DNA of 64,000 nucleotides from Paenibacillus sp. YN15 (GCF_003285005.1 NZ_QMFA01000008.1:1-64000), one strand, 5' to 3'. Counted from the stretch's first letter, positions 45,497-56,479 are shown. Notes: generated from the letters alone by a model not told the origin. Program-made: numbers and translations.

Positions 45497-46693
45497 CTAT
45501 TCTTTTTTCACGGCGCCGCAGCATTTTTTATGCTTTTTGCCGCTTCCGCAAGGACACGGATCATTGCGGCCCACCTTAGGAGCCGCTGCGCTCCGCCCAA
45601 AATCGGCCTCCGATACCACCCCCATAGGGCGGGAAGCTAACGGAGCTCTTTCCGGAGAAAAGTGATTCCGCAGTTCCACTGGTGTGAAGCCGCGGTTGAT
45701 CCACATTCTCGTGTTATTGTGAACCTCCACCAGCAGCGGGAGCAAAGCGCCGATCTGCCCTTCGGACATTTCAATATCCAGATAGGCAAACTCGTCCAAA
45801 AGCTCATCCAGCGGCGCTTCCATGGAGCTGGCTGCCTGGATATTTTCCACGAGGATATCAGCAAGCTCCCGATCGCGTATAATATGCTTCAGCACATGCG
45901 CCTTCAGCCTTTCGAGCTGAAGGGTGTTAGGGGTGTACAGGTCATCGGCATAGCGGAGAAATTCCGCCTTATCAGGAATATAGTACGGTTTGTTGCGGGT
46001 CCCTTCCAGCAGCTTCGGCAGCTCCTCCCGCCCTTCGTCCCTAAAGTAACTGCTGATCCAATAATCCCGATGGATGCTGTACATTTGCTCACGGGCCAGA
46101 TGCTTGAGGGCAGTTAGGTCCATTTCATCCGCTGTGGCGGCTTCCGCATTCTGGCTATTAAAAATCTCCAGCAGCTTGCCGCGCTCACAAGCCCCGTATA
46201 AATGGACAGCCGCTAAAATATAATCCAGAATCAGCTGGCGGCGCTCCCACTTTTTCCAAAAATCGTCCAGCTCCAGGCTTCGGTAAACCTGCTGGATTTC
46301 CTCCGGAATCAGAACAGCCAGCTTATCCCCGTTCCAATAAGTAAAGACTGCGCCTCTTTCTTGCAAAAATAAATATTGGGCGGGATAGATCCGGCTGCTT
46401 TCCAGAACCGGTTGCTTCAACAGCTGCTGAAACAGTCCCCGCTCCTCCCGGCGGGCCAGGAAAAGGGTTCTCAGCAGCCGGTCCGGGTCAAGCAGAGCCT
46501 CGCTCAACGCAGAGGCAAGCTCCTGCTTTTTCATGCTTGATCTTCCGGCCAGCGCCAGGTTGGAGGCAATCAGGGACAGCATATTCTTTTTTAAGGGCTC
46601 AAGGCATTCCGCCAGCTTAGTCCGCGGTTCTCCCGGGACAGCACGCAACTGATTGGTCTCATTGTAGATTTCTTGCACAGTGAATTCCATCAT
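45497..46693 (-). CDS. SEC-C zinc-motif protein
   Basis: A 398-residue, mostly helical cytoplasmic protein of unknown overall family. The last residues form a SEC-C motif, [19 protein letters not shown], a zinc-binding tail like that of SecA that binds SecB or ribosomes. ATG 46693 or the neighbouring ATG 46690 is the likely start: GGAG lies just upstream, whereas the frame extends 66 codons further into the divergent promoter region without a good site. The function is unknown. Confidence 0.75.
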   Translation of the reverse strand: MMEFTVQEIYNETNQLRAVPGEPRTKLAECLEPLKKNMLSLIASNLALAGRSSMKKQELASALSEALLDPDRLLRTLFLARREERGLFQQLLKQPVLESSRIYPAQYLFLQERGAVFTYWNGDKLAVLIPEEIQQVYRSLELDDFWKKWERRQLILDYILAAVHLYGACERGKLLEIFNSQNAEAATADEMDLTALKHLAREQMYSIHRDYWISSYFRDEGREELPKLLEGTRNKPYYIPDKAEFLRYADDLYTPNTLQLERLKAHVLKHIIRDRELADILVENIQAASSMEAPLDELLDEFAYLDIEMSEGQIGALLPLLVEVHNNTRMWINRGFTPVELRNHFSPERAPLASRPMGVVSEADFGRSAAAPKVGRNDPCPCGSGKKHKKCCGAVKKE

Positions 46694-46864
46694 TTCACTC
46701 CATTTATTACATAATTTACCTGAATAACGCTTTTTCCGGCCCGGGTCCGGTTCCGAAGCCCGCCTTAGGTCGGGATTAACAACACATCCCGGGATGGTTT
46801 TGCAACCGCCACTCCGCCTGTATGCTTGAACTACAGAAAACTTAATGAACGGGCGGGGAAATAT

Positions 46865-47512
46865 ATGATGATAAATAAGAAAGAAAGGCAAGTGTATGTT
46901 TTATTAACCGATTCCGGGACGATGCTTGCACGGGTGATCAAATGGTATACCAAACAACCCTTGAGCCACGCCTCTCTGGTGCTGGATCAGGAGCTGCAGG
47001 AAATCTACAGCTTCGGCCGGAAAAATCCCGGCAATCCGTTTATTGGCGGCTTTGTCCGGGAAAGTCTCAAAAGCGGCCTGCTGCTGGACGCTTCCTGCGC
47101 GTTGTACCGCTGCTCTGTCAGCTCTTCCGTCTATGCGCGGCTGCAGCGCCATGTTGAAGAGATGCGCCGCCGCCAGGATGAATATAAATACAGTGTACGG
47201 GGGCTTGTGGGAGTGGCCTTTAACCGGGCGTGGAGCCGGGAAAATACCTACTTCTGCTCCCAATTCGTAGCTGCGGTGCTCCAGGAAAACGGAGCGGTCC
47301 GCCTGGAAAAGCCGCCTGCCCTGACCACGCCGGGAGATCTGGCGGAGTTGAAGGAACTGGCCCCCATTTTCCGCGGGACCGTGCGGCAACTGCTGGAGCA
47401 ATGGCGCGAGGCTGTTCCGCAGCCCGCATACAGCGGCAGTCCGCGGCTTGCCGCCCGCAGCCGGCACGAGCTGGCCGGGGCGGGGGCAACGGCCCTGACC
47501 ACTGCCGGATGA
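46865..47512 (+). CDS. YiiX/NlpC-like cysteine hydrolase
   Basis: A 215-residue protein whose N-terminal part ([16 protein letters not shown]) and later [12 protein letters not shown] stretch give the histidine and cysteine of a permuted papain-like fold, as in YiiX/YebB-type hydrolases. These act on cell-wall peptides or amide-linked lipids. There is no signal peptide. The last 35 residues are low-complexity and Ala/Gly/Arg-rich. ATG 46865 is taken because a GGGG stretch lies at proper distance; an upstream in-frame TTG adds 13 weak residues. Confidence 0.65.
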   Translation: MMINKKERQVYVLLTDSGTMLARVIKWYTKQPLSHASLVLDQELQEIYSFGRKNPGNPFIGGFVRESLKSGLLLDASCALYRCSVSSSVYARLQRHVEEMRRRQDEYKYSVRGLVGVAFNRAWSRENTYFCSQFVAAVLQENGAVRLEKPPALTTPGDLAELKELAPIFRGTVRQLLEQWREAVPQPAYSGSPRLAARSRHELAGAGATALTTAG

Positions 47513-47650
47513 TCCGGCTCGCCCGGGGTGCATACCAAAAGTAAACTAGCCAGGCTGCCCCGGCCTTTCTATAATAGAGGCGGAGGAATCCCTTCGCCCC
47601 GGGTGAAAGGGACTCAATCCACATTTCAAATCCAAAGGAGCTCGACCTAT

Positions 47651-48262
47651 ATGAACGGCAAGTGGACGGATAAAACCTGGGCCACCCTGGGCGACAGCAT
47701 TACAGCGGCCAATGGCTACCAGCCCCTGGTGCAGGAAGCGCTGGGCTTTGCCGCAGTTCAAAACCTGAGCAAAAGCGGCTGCCCCATGACCGCCGGAGGG
47801 GAACGGGACTACGGCGCCACCACCCACATGGGAAAGGCCATTGAAGGCTCGCCGGATTGCATCACCATCTTCGCCGGCACCAATGACTTCCGGCTGGACA
47901 TGCCTCTTGGCACCATCGAAACACGGAGCATACACACCTTCTATGGGGCATACATCGCCCTGGTGGAGGAGATCCTCACCGCTCATCCCGCCTCACGCCT
48001 GAATCTGTGGACACCGCTGATGCGCGACAAGGATGGCTGGAACATCTTCTCCGTCAATGGAGCAGGCTACCGCTTGTCCGACTACGTGGAGGCTGTCCAG
48101 GAGGTAGGCTTGCGTTATGCCCTGCCGGTGCTGAATCTGTATGGGCAAAGCGGCATCAACCTGCTGACCCTGTCCCACTTCACCTCTGACCGCCTGCATC
48201 CCAACGAAGCAGGACACCGGCGGATCGCCGATATGGCGGCGCCCTTCCTGGCCGGGCTGTAA
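47651..48262 (+). CDS. SGNH/GDSL-family hydrolase
   Basis: A 203-residue esterase or lipase-like enzyme with block I TLGDSITA near residue 10 (nucleophile Ser), block III FAGTNDF near residue 75, and block V DRLHPNEAGH near residue 183 carrying the catalytic Asp and His. There is no signal peptide, so it acts in the cytoplasm. ATG 47651 is chosen because it puts GDSI at the usual place near the N-terminus; GGAG lies eleven bases before it. Confidence 0.88.
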   Translation: MNGKWTDKTWATLGDSITAANGYQPLVQEALGFAAVQNLSKSGCPMTAGGERDYGATTHMGKAIEGSPDCITIFAGTNDFRLDMPLGTIETRSIHTFYGAYIALVEEILTAHPASRLNLWTPLMRDKDGWNIFSVNGAGYRLSDYVEAVQEVGLRYALPVLNLYGQSGINLLTLSHFTSDRLHPNEAGHRRIADMAAPFLAGL

Positions 48263-48298
48263 GCTCCGGTCCTGCCTTCTGCTGCGTCACCATCCATC

Positions 48299-49513
<1,215 letters not shown>

Positions 49514-49531
49514 GGGCAGGGATAAGCCGCG

Positions 49532-49571
49532 GCGGGAACAGGAAGAGAGAAAGGGTCGGGACTGTTCCCGC
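49532..49571. repeat. Inverted repeat between the rph remnant and the DUF4184 gene
   Basis: Perfect 10-bp arms GCGGGAACAG (49532-49541) and CTGTTCCCGC (49562-49571), loop of 20 nt, no T-run. It may end transcription weakly for the convergent units. Confidence 0.5.
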
Positions 49572-49583
49572 AGACAATACATT

Positions 49584-50333
49584 TCATCTAAGGGATTTAT
49601 TTAATTTGATTGTTAAAGAGATCAAGGCTATGCCTAACATCAAGCCGGAAATGGGAGCTACGACAAAAATGCCAATGATATTTTTACTTGGGGTGAATAA
49701 TAGCTTTAAACCGGTGACAATGATTGAACATGCTATTGCAGCCAGCCAAAATAACAGTTTTTGCTTCATTGTTGCGTTCACCGCTTTATTCGAAACAGGG
49801 CTCGTTCTCAGAAGATAAATTGCCATAAAAATAAAAGTTAACAATAGCCCCAATAGAGATAAACTGTGCTGCAATATTTTGAATAATGGCAAACCCCAGT
49901 ATGTTTCACGTAAAAAAGAGAGGTGAATGACAAAATAACCTTGATTGTGCGTAAAAGCGTCTAATGCTATATGCGAGAAAAAACCAACAGTGATTGATAA
50001 TACAAAAATTATCCAATCGTTTGTGCTGTAAAGCTTCCATTCTTTTATGGCATGATATGCTCTTTGATTCAGACTAAACATTGAAGGCAAATGGATTGCC
50101 ATTTGCTCCTTAACAATACGGTGAAAGATAAAGGCTAGCAATATGCTTAAAGGAAGTGCCTGCGAAATCAAACCCAACATAGAATGGCCTATTCTGCTAT
50201 AAGGCTCCAGCATAATGAAATATTCAAAATCAGGAGCCATACTTCCCAATACCAGACCTGTGGCATTAAGTTTTTTGGGACTTATATATTTCATTGGAAG
50301 CGCATAGATGGGATGGGAAAAAGTAAAAGGCAT
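49584..50333 (-). CDS. DUF4184-family membrane protein
   Basis: A 249-residue membrane protein with about six helices. The start MPFTFSHPIYALP and the PDFEYF and SHIALDAFTH stretches are hallmarks of the DUF4184 family, whose conserved His and Asp may bind a metal, as in membrane-bound metal-dependent hydrolases. The function is not established. The gene has lower GC than its left-hand neighbours and opens the AT-rich stretch that runs to about 55600. Confidence 0.75.
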   Translation of the reverse strand: MPFTFSHPIYALPMKYISPKKLNATGLVLGSMAPDFEYFIMLEPYSRIGHSMLGLISQALPLSILLAFIFHRIVKEQMAIHLPSMFSLNQRAYHAIKEWKLYSTNDWIIFVLSITVGFFSHIALDAFTHNQGYFVIHLSFLRETYWGLPLFKILQHSLSLLGLLLTFIFMAIYLLRTSPVSNKAVNATMKQKLLFWLAAIACSIIVTGLKLLFTPSKNIIGIFVVAPISGLMLGIALISLTIKLNKSLR

Positions 50334-50614
50334 AGCGGCCCCCCCTTGTGATTATAGATTGAATTACCCACGTTCTGGCTTCCATTTTGTAACAACTGAC
50401 GATATACTTTTATTTGAGCAACTTAACATTTCTTCTTCATCCTGATTAATTCCTTTAGATTCTACCGCAAATATGATGTTTTTTCCATACAACCGGTTTA
50501 AAAATCATAGCCGCGGAGGCGTTTGTCAGCTGGTTTCAAATTTAATAGAATTTCCACAATCGTACTAAATTGTAATTGTTAATGCTGCATAGTTTCAACT
50601 TGGAGGTATACAGG

Positions 50615-51184
50615 ATGTCTCTTCTTTTCCTATCTGCGTGTGAAAATGATGATGATAAAATATACATGACAGATTTATATGAGCGCTACTATCCCCTAAT
50701 GAAAAAAAAGGCGTGTAGCATAGTTCAGGATTATGAAGTAGTGGACGATTTGATCCAAGAAGCATTTCTAAAGTTAATTCCTAAAATTTCGCTTCTGCGT
50801 TCACTAAGCTGTTACAAAACAACATCGTATATCGTTAATACAATCAAGCATGTTGCGATTGACCATATCCGAAAGAAAGCACGACTTTCAAATCATGTTT
50901 ATACTGGTTTAGACGATGATTTAGCAGAACAAATTCCCGATTTTCAAGCCGCTACCGAAGAAAACTATATGAAAACCGAAGAATGTGAAGCTTTAGAAAA
51001 GGCTATGTTCCAGTTATCGGAGCGGGATCGAACCTTGCTATATTTTAAATATAATATGGAAATGGGAGATCAACAGATTGGGGACCTCTTGAATATTCCA
51101 ACAAGACATGTCCGGCAATATGTTGCGAGAGCAAGACATCGAGCGCTTCATATCTTGTCAGAAAAAGGTGAATATCATGTTTAA
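50615..51184 (+). CDS. RNA polymerase sigma factor, sigma-70/ECF-like
   Basis: A 189-residue sigma factor. Region 2 holds LYERYYPLMKKKACSIVQDY and VVDDLIQEAFLKLI (core binding and -10 recognition); region 4 holds the helix-turn-helix QIGDLLNIPTRHVRQYVARA. ATG 50615 has GGAGGT at seven bases; an upstream ATG adds 13 residues without support. The next gene overlaps by 8 bp and encodes a membrane protein of the anti-sigma type, so the pair is probably a signal-transduction unit. Upstream, 50334-50614 is AT-rich with no gene; I found no clear autoregulatory promoter. Confidence 0.88.
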   Translation: MSLLFLSACENDDDKIYMTDLYERYYPLMKKKACSIVQDYEVVDDLIQEAFLKLIPKISLLRSLSCYKTTSYIVNTIKHVAIDHIRKKARLSNHVYTGLDDDLAEQIPDFQAATEENYMKTEECEALEKAMFQLSERDRTLLYFKYNMEMGDQQIGDLLNIPTRHVRQYVARARHRALHILSEKGEYHV

Positions 51185-51950
51185 GTCAAATAAACTGATG
51201 GACCAGCAATCCCTTCAGGAAGAATACGAGGAAAGCAAAATTAGGCTGCTCATGGCTCATTATGCCGAGTTAGAAGGGAAACGATTTCTGGAAGAGAATG
51301 AGGAACTTAGGAAGGACCCATTCTATCTTCCTTCAGATGCAGAAAAAAAGAGATTCATGAGCCGCATAAATCGCCGCTTTGCATTTATTCGCTTTAAAAA
51401 ACTGTTGTTCCCGTTTCCAATTCAATCCCAAAAGCTTATGATTGCTCTTTCGGCAGCTGTAATACTCCTGTTTACTTCAGTTTTTACCGTGGAAGCAGTG
51501 CGGGTAAGAGTCTTCAATATGTTTATTCAAGTGCAAAAAGAATACACGGCAATAAGGGTGGGGAACGATGCAATACAGAATAACGAAGAATATGAGCAGA
51601 TTGACTGGAGTCCCGCTTTTGTGCCCTCCAAGGTTCCAGAAGGTTACCATATTGTGAACGTAATGAATAACCAAAACTTAAAGGTGATTGAATATAAAAA
51701 TGATAATAATGGACATATTCTGTTCCAACAACAAAGCGAAAACGGCGGTATGAATGTAGATACTGAAGATGCAGATGAAGTGATTCATACAAATATTCAA
51801 GGCGGAGAAGGACTTGTTATACGAAAAAGAGAGCAAATTACGGTTGTATGGAAATATCAAGCTCATTTGTTTTTGGTTGTGGCCAGATCTACAGGTCTAA
51901 ATAAAGAGAAGATCATTGAACTGTCGGAAAGTGTAACATTGCTTAAATAA
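51177..51950 (+). CDS. DUF4367-type membrane protein, likely anti-sigma factor
   Basis: A 257-residue protein with a cytoplasmic N-terminal region of about 85 residues (likely sigma binding), a single transmembrane helix (LMIALSAAVILLFTSVFTVEA) and an extracellular domain with WSPAFVPSKVPEGYHIVNV, the pattern of DUF4367 domains. ATG 51177 follows AAAGGTG and overlaps the sigma gene by 8 bp, which couples translation. It would hold the sigma factor at the membrane until an outside signal arrives. Its role is inferred from topology and linkage. Confidence 0.8.
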   Translation: MFKSNKLMDQQSLQEEYEESKIRLLMAHYAELEGKRFLEENEELRKDPFYLPSDAEKKRFMSRINRRFAFIRFKKLLFPFPIQSQKLMIALSAAVILLFTSVFTVEAVRVRVFNMFIQVQKEYTAIRVGNDAIQNNEEYEQIDWSPAFVPSKVPEGYHIVNVMNNQNLKVIEYKNDNNGHILFQQQSENGGMNVDTEDADEVIHTNIQGGEGLVIRKREQITVVWKYQAHLFLVVARSTGLNKEKIIELSESVTLLK

Positions 51951-52025
51951 TTTATCCTCCTCTGTTACATAACGGGAACTAAAGTCGTCTTTTATTTATG
52001 AACAATAATACGAGGAGGTTTTAGG

Positions 52026-52460
52026 GTGCGTAAAAAGATGGTGTCATTCATGCTGGCATTCATGTTAATTTTCACTTCCGGTGTTGCTGTTGCACAGGCT
52101 AACACCAATACCTTGGTGTCGGGAGATGGAATTGTTGTTCCTTACTATGATTATATCTCTTTTGTTGGAGCAACAATTTCCATCGATAGCGGGGGACGGT
52201 CGACATCCACAGGGTATGTGTTTTATACAGATAATTATGACTCAATGCTCACCGTTGAGCTTCAGCGTTCAGATGGCACGGGCTGGTCGACAGTGAAATC
52301 ATGGAGCGATTCTTTTTCAGGAAGTGGATATAAATTGATTGAAGAGGATTACTATGTGTTTTCAGGGTATACATATCGAGTGGTAACCACAGCCGCCATT
52401 AAGAGCGGAAATGTTATTTTGGAAATAGCCAGCAGTACATCTTCGAGTGTTGAATATTAA
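52026..52460 (+). CDS. Small secreted beta-rich protein, unknown function
   Basis: A 144-residue exported protein: a signal peptide ending VAVAQA, then a beta-sandwich-like domain with TISIDSGGRSTSTGYVFYTD and VELQRSDGTGWSTVKSW. It resembles DUF6147-type small secreted proteins, but this is from memory. The start is GTG 52026 behind GAGGAGG. It follows the sigma/anti-sigma pair by 75 bp on the same strand and may be its target. No cysteines or anchor are present. Confidence 0.7.
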   Translation: MRKKMVSFMLAFMLIFTSGVAVAQANTNTLVSGDGIVVPYYDYISFVGATISIDSGGRSTSTGYVFYTDNYDSMLTVELQRSDGTGWSTVKSWSDSFSGSGYKLIEEDYYVFSGYTYRVVTTAAIKSGNVILEIASSTSSSVEY

Positions 52461-52628
52461 TTTATCAACGTATCAGCATGAAAAAATTGTTTGTTGTTCA
52501 CTGTTTCAGTAGATACAACCCAACTAAATGACTCAATGAGAAACTATCTAAGTATGGTTTTTGCTTATAGGAAGTTCATATAATATCATAAAATAGAAAA
52601 ATATTTCTTTTTCTTGTTACAAGTAATG

Positions 52629-52883
52629 ATGTATGAACGTCTATATGAGTGCGAAGAGATACATAATGCAATTCAACCGCCAAAAGAAGGCTTTTCGCCA
52701 AATCTTAAATAGGGAGTTGAGGCACTGGATAATAATCCTGTATAGGTGGATGAAGGAAAGTTCAGTTTGCTTTCAGTTCGATTGTTTAAAAGAGATTAGT
52801 CAGTCAAGAAGATTACTAGAATTATTCTTAGGTTGGCATTATCTATTTTGATTTTGTTACTCTGTATCCTATTGAGTATTTGA
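52629..52883 (+). pseudogene. Stop-interrupted reading frame
   Basis: One frame reads MYERLYECEEIHNAIQPPKE and continues to SPNLK, then meets TAG codons at 52710, 52743 and 52797 and TGA at 52881. Between them the segments look protein-like, and the last contains a hydrophobic helix (RIILRLALSILILLLCIL). It seems to be a decayed membrane-protein gene of anti-sigma-like layout in the AT-rich island; another short open frame at 52633-52851 is less convincing. The rest of 52461-52933 holds nothing else that I can support. Confidence 0.4.
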
Positions 52884-52933
52884 AAATTAATGATGTTGAG
52901 AATTTCTCTAGACTATCTTAAGGAGTGATTTAT

Positions 52934-54055
52934 GTGAAACGTAGGTGGTTAAAAACATCCTTATTGGGAACTTTGGTTTTTGGGTTATTGGCATCCACAT
53001 CTTATGCGGCAAATCCATATACTTGGAACTTTAATGAAGAAAACACACCCTATGAGTACTCAAGACCCTACACAGGCACCATGTCGCTGATTTGGACAAC
53101 CACTCCTGGTGACTTTCAGGCTGCATTAACTAATGTTAAGTGGGATCCTGATAGGGTAACGAATATTGATATTTCTGGCTTTTATCCTACTTTAGAAATT
53201 AGGGATAATCTTCGAACCGGGAATGTTAGAGGTACGTGGGCAACAAGCAACCTGCCTGATCCCAAATATGATTACGAGTCGGACGGCCCGGAAATTGATG
53301 AAGTTGAAGTGGTTTCAAGAAGTCCTCAGGATTTGCAAGCCTACAATCCATATAAATTCGAGACGTACTGGACTAAACTAAACCAATCAACAAATGAATA
53401 TATGATAGCGTATTCGTCATTGAGTTCTAGTCCAAGTTGCAGTTGGTGCGACTATAATACTGTATATCAATCAGATTACCCTTTAGCTGGCATTTATACA
53501 TCCGAAATGCAAGGAAATCCAGCTTCCGTGATTAATCAAGTCTCTCTATCGGAAGTAGTACCGGCTGTGCCAAGCTCCATTGATGAGACATCAGTGAAAT
53601 TAAAAAAGCGTGATCCGAATTATGAAAAAGTGAAAACAAAAGATGATTTGGAGGCCTACAAGAAAAAGCTTGAACAAATATTGACAAATTCTAATGACGA
53701 AAGTGAAAGTGAATTTGTAATTACTTTCAATTCTCCGTTGCAGTTCAAACAAGTAAAGGAAAAAATAGATTTGTACAGGAATCAGCTTGATATTGATGGG
53801 ATATATACCAGAAGTATTGGAAATAATGGAGATATTCAGACAGGAATTGCATTTTCTTTCGATAATAGAATACTTGATGAAATAAAGAACCAAACAGAAA
53901 CTTCTTATAAGGGAATTATTCAAATTGAAGGAAAGGCTCCGGTAAAGGTATTAAAGAAATTATCGGCAGACAAAGATGTATTCGCGGTTGAAGTTGCGGA
54001 TGATGAATATCTTCCCGGAGGACTGTATTGGAAACTTGAACATTCCCAGAAGTAA
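52934..54055 (+). CDS. Secreted protein of unknown function
   Basis: A 373-residue exported protein: signal peptide MKRRWLKTSLLGTLVFGLL ending SYAA, an N-terminal beta-rich domain to about residue 200 with a CSWC pair (possible disulfide or metal site), then a charged helical C-terminal domain with TKDDLEAYKKKLEQI and LYWKLEHSQK. The start is GTG 52934, eight bases after AGGAG. No family is recognised. It is AT-rich like the sigma-factor genes before it and ends in a clear terminator, so it could be the last gene of that unit. Confidence 0.7.
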   Translation: MKRRWLKTSLLGTLVFGLLASTSYAANPYTWNFNEENTPYEYSRPYTGTMSLIWTTTPGDFQAALTNVKWDPDRVTNIDISGFYPTLEIRDNLRTGNVRGTWATSNLPDPKYDYESDGPEIDEVEVVSRSPQDLQAYNPYKFETYWTKLNQSTNEYMIAYSSLSSSPSCSWCDYNTVYQSDYPLAGIYTSEMQGNPASVINQVSLSEVVPAVPSSIDETSVKLKKRDPNYEKVKTKDDLEAYKKKLEQILTNSNDESESEFVITFNSPLQFKQVKEKIDLYRNQLDIDGIYTRSIGNNGDIQTGIAFSFDNRILDEIKNQTETSYKGIIQIEGKAPVKVLKKLSADKDVFAVEVADDEYLPGGLYWKLEHSQK

Positions 54056-54063
54056 GTATTGTG

Positions 54064-54104
54064 AACCTCGGTATGTTTCATGCCGAGGTTTATAATTTTT
54101 TTTG
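54064..54104 (+). terminator. Terminator of the secreted-protein gene
   Basis: AACCTCGG (54064-54071) and CCGAGGTT (54083-54090), followed by TATAATTTTTTTT. Confidence 0.85.
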
Positions 54105-54379
54105 AAAAATTTCACGAAGAGAAACATAATTAATGAAAGCGTCGTCTGGTATTTATGGAGGTGACAACGATTTGTGGTATTGTTAAAAATAGAAATTTCA
54201 GCTGGAATTATTAAAATTACTTGAGTCTTGCAAAAATATCGCTGTCGAGTTGGTGTAGGAAGCAGTCAAGATTTCAGAACCTTTGTCGAACGGCATAATA
54301 GAAAACGGACATCTTACCTTTACTGCAGAAATTTTGGTTACCACACCCAATTTCCAGATAAAGGAGATGTCCCAATACT

Positions 54380-55155
54380 ATGGTATCCCTCTACCTGCCG
54401 ATCGTCAAGTTCATTTTGGCGCTCAAACTGGAATTTTCAAAACCTCAGTTGAATCATTTGTTTACCCTCGTCCATGGCATCATTCTCTGCGCCGGACGTA
54501 AGAATATCACGCAAATCCAACAGGCGGCCAAGAGTAATCGCCATCTTAGCAGCACGACGAATTTCTTGAATCATGCTCCTTGGTGCGTCAATCGCATGCA
54601 ACGGCGGCGGATGGACATGATCCTGACTCGAATCCGGGCCAAGCGGGCGAAACAGGGGGAACGCCGCCATCTTGTGTTTCCCATCGTAGATGACACATTT
54701 GGGTATACCCTTACGAGGGACCGATTAGTGAAATCGAAAACGTCAAGCTGTTGCTGTCCTGGAAGGAGGAGTACACGGCTTCGAGCAAACCACAGGTTTG
54801 TCTCTTGTGCACGGATGTGTCGTTGGATCTTGTTACCATTCAGCGATATTATCACGTTCGCTGGAACATCGAGACGGGGTACCGTTACTTCAAGGAGCTG
54901 CTGGGCTTTGACCAATATCAGTTGCTTTCGTTTACGGGCATTCAGCGATTTTGGGCCATCCAGTTCCTGACCCAAAACTTCCTGGAATCACAGCGGCAGG
55001 AGTGGATGGAGAAGCAAGCTGATTTGACGCTTGGTGATGTGGTACGCCGCATTCGAGAAGAGTACTTCGGGCAGGTCATCGTCTATGTGTACCTACAGGC
55101 CCTCGAAAAGAAGCCTCTTTTCGACATTCTCAGGCTACTCAAGTTATCTGCCTAA
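54380..55155 (+). pseudogene. Broken DDE transposase (IS4-like)
   Basis: The N-terminal part (VSLYLPIVKFILALKLEFSK to LVFPIVDDT, about 110 codons) and the C-terminal part (VCLLCTDVSLD; YHVRWNIETGYRYFKELLGF) lie in different frames. Between the first and second catalytic Asp most of the domain is missing, and the frame shifts near 54700. The C-terminal Y-R-E-K signature with its Glu is intact. About half of the usual 430-450 residues are left, so the element cannot move by itself. Weak coding traces extend back to about 54280. No terminal inverted repeats were found in 54105-54380 or 55156-55291. Confidence 0.75.
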
Positions 55156-55291
55156 AACATCGATTGGCTGATTGCACTATCCGTGTTCCCTATTGGGCTA
55201 TCCTCACATTGAATTCGCAAGATTCAAGTAAAATTAGTTTGTTTTATTCTGGCTGGATCTTGAAATAGGAAGGAAGAAATCGACAAGGGAG

Positions 55292-55621
55292 TTGGTCCAT
55301 ATTCGTGAGAATATCCCGATAGCTGTTCCAATTCATTTTTTTGCGTGGGTAATCATAGTTGTTTCTTTGGTTGTCGAGGATTTCAACTGGTTTTTAATAC
55401 CAAATGTAAATAATACCCCTGCATTTATTACTGTTTCAAAATGGCTAATACAGTCTCTATTGGTTGCAAATTTAGCGGGCTATTTAATTCATCAATTGCT
55501 GATAAAGTGGGAACTTTCTGATACAGATTGGAAGCTGTCGGCACATCTTATTTTTTCAATTGCTCACATTATTATTGTTGCTTTTCTCATTTTTTTAATT
55601 GCAGGGTTTGAAGATTTGTAA
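55292..55621 (+). CDS. Small membrane protein, unknown function
   Basis: A 109-residue protein with three predicted helices (IHFFAWVIIVVSLVV; SKWLIQSLLVANLAGYLI; AHIIIVAFLIFLIAGF) and low GC. The TTG start at 55292 has GGAAGGAAG some 15 bases upstream, so the start is uncertain. The last 27 bp overlap the end of the convergent UlaG-like gene. No family is recognised. Confidence 0.5.
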   Translation: MVHIRENIPIAVPIHFFAWVIIVVSLVVEDFNWFLIPNVNNTPAFITVSKWLIQSLLVANLAGYLIHQLLIKWELSDTDWKLSAHLIFSIAHIIIVAFLIFLIAGFEDL

Positions 55622-56479
55622 GTGCAGACTGCCCCAAAAGATCACATGGCATTTCTGCTCGGGCGTGCGCTCATACAGTTCTTGCAGGAAATAACCGGGC
55701 TTTTCGCTGTTGGTGGCGAACACATCATAATGCAGCGGGATCACGGTTTCCATCTCCGCCACTGCCGCAAGCTCTGCGGCCTCCCGGATATTCATATTGC
55801 CAATAATACCCTGGCTGTTGCGGAAGTAATCCCTGCCGTTGATAGGCAGCATGCCTACATCGACCCGCTCCCGGCGAAGTAAATCCGGCAAGCCGGGATA
55901 TATCACCGTGTCCCCTGCGTGATACAGAACAACGCCGTTCATTTCCACCAAATAGCCTACGAACCGGTGCTCCCTCTCGCTTCCGGTGTTCTGCAGGGAC
56001 TCATGGGCCGCGGGCACCGGCTGGATGCGGACCCGTTCTCCCTCCCGCCCCTCCAGCTCCATCCACTGTCCGGTAAGAGCGTCAATAATCCGCTCCGGAT
56101 CAATCCCGCATTGCTTCTCCAGAATGGGACGGCAGCAAGGGGGAGCCAGGAATCGGACCTGCGGACATTGGGCGGCTATGGCCGGCAAGGTTTTGATATC
56201 CAGGTGGTCGTCATGCTCATGAGTAATCAAACACAGATCGGCGTAAACCACATCCTCCGGCCGGAGCAGCGAGGGATATGTCCGCTTCATGCCATGAAGA
56301 ACCTCCAAATGGTCGGAAAAGAACGGGTCCACACAAATGACCGTATGCCGCCCTTTCGCCACGATACTTTCTTGCCCAAAGAACCAAAGGGCCATACAGC
56401 CCTCCGGAGGTGCCGTATCCTTGATTTCGCTCATCAGCACCTGCGGGGTGCGGGACAGTGCGGATTGTGCACGATTCAT
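55595..56479 (-). CDS. MBL-fold metallohydrolase (UlaG-like)
   Basis: A 294-residue hydrolase with the metal-binding motif THEHDDH near residue 84 and later HAGDTVIYPG and PLHYDVFA stretches that supply further metal ligands, as in UlaG (L-ascorbate-6-phosphate lactonase) and related enzymes. ATG 56479 has GGAGG seven bases upstream. It is cytoplasmic. The substrate is not known: the other ula genes are absent. It is divergent from a DapA-family gene, and the two could be functionally linked in sugar-acid use. Confidence 0.85.
   Translation of the reverse strand: MNRAQSALSRTPQVLMSEIKDTAPPEGCMALWFFGQESIVAKGRHTVICVDPFFSDHLEVLHGMKRTYPSLLRPEDVVYADLCLITHEHDDHLDIKTLPAIAAQCPQVRFLAPPCCRPILEKQCGIDPERIIDALTGQWMELEGREGERVRIQPVPAAHESLQNTGSEREHRFVGYLVEMNGVVLYHAGDTVIYPGLPDLLRRERVDVGMLPINGRDYFRNSQGIIGNMNIREAAELAAVAEMETVIPLHYDVFATNSEKPGYFLQELYERTPEQKCHVIFWGSLHLQIFKPCN

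Noticed and set aside
51950-52026. ECF-type promoter (GGGAAC...CGTC) before the small secreted-protein gene
   Set aside because: GGGAAC and GTCGTC occur but only a few bases apart, not at the 16-17 bp spacing needed.
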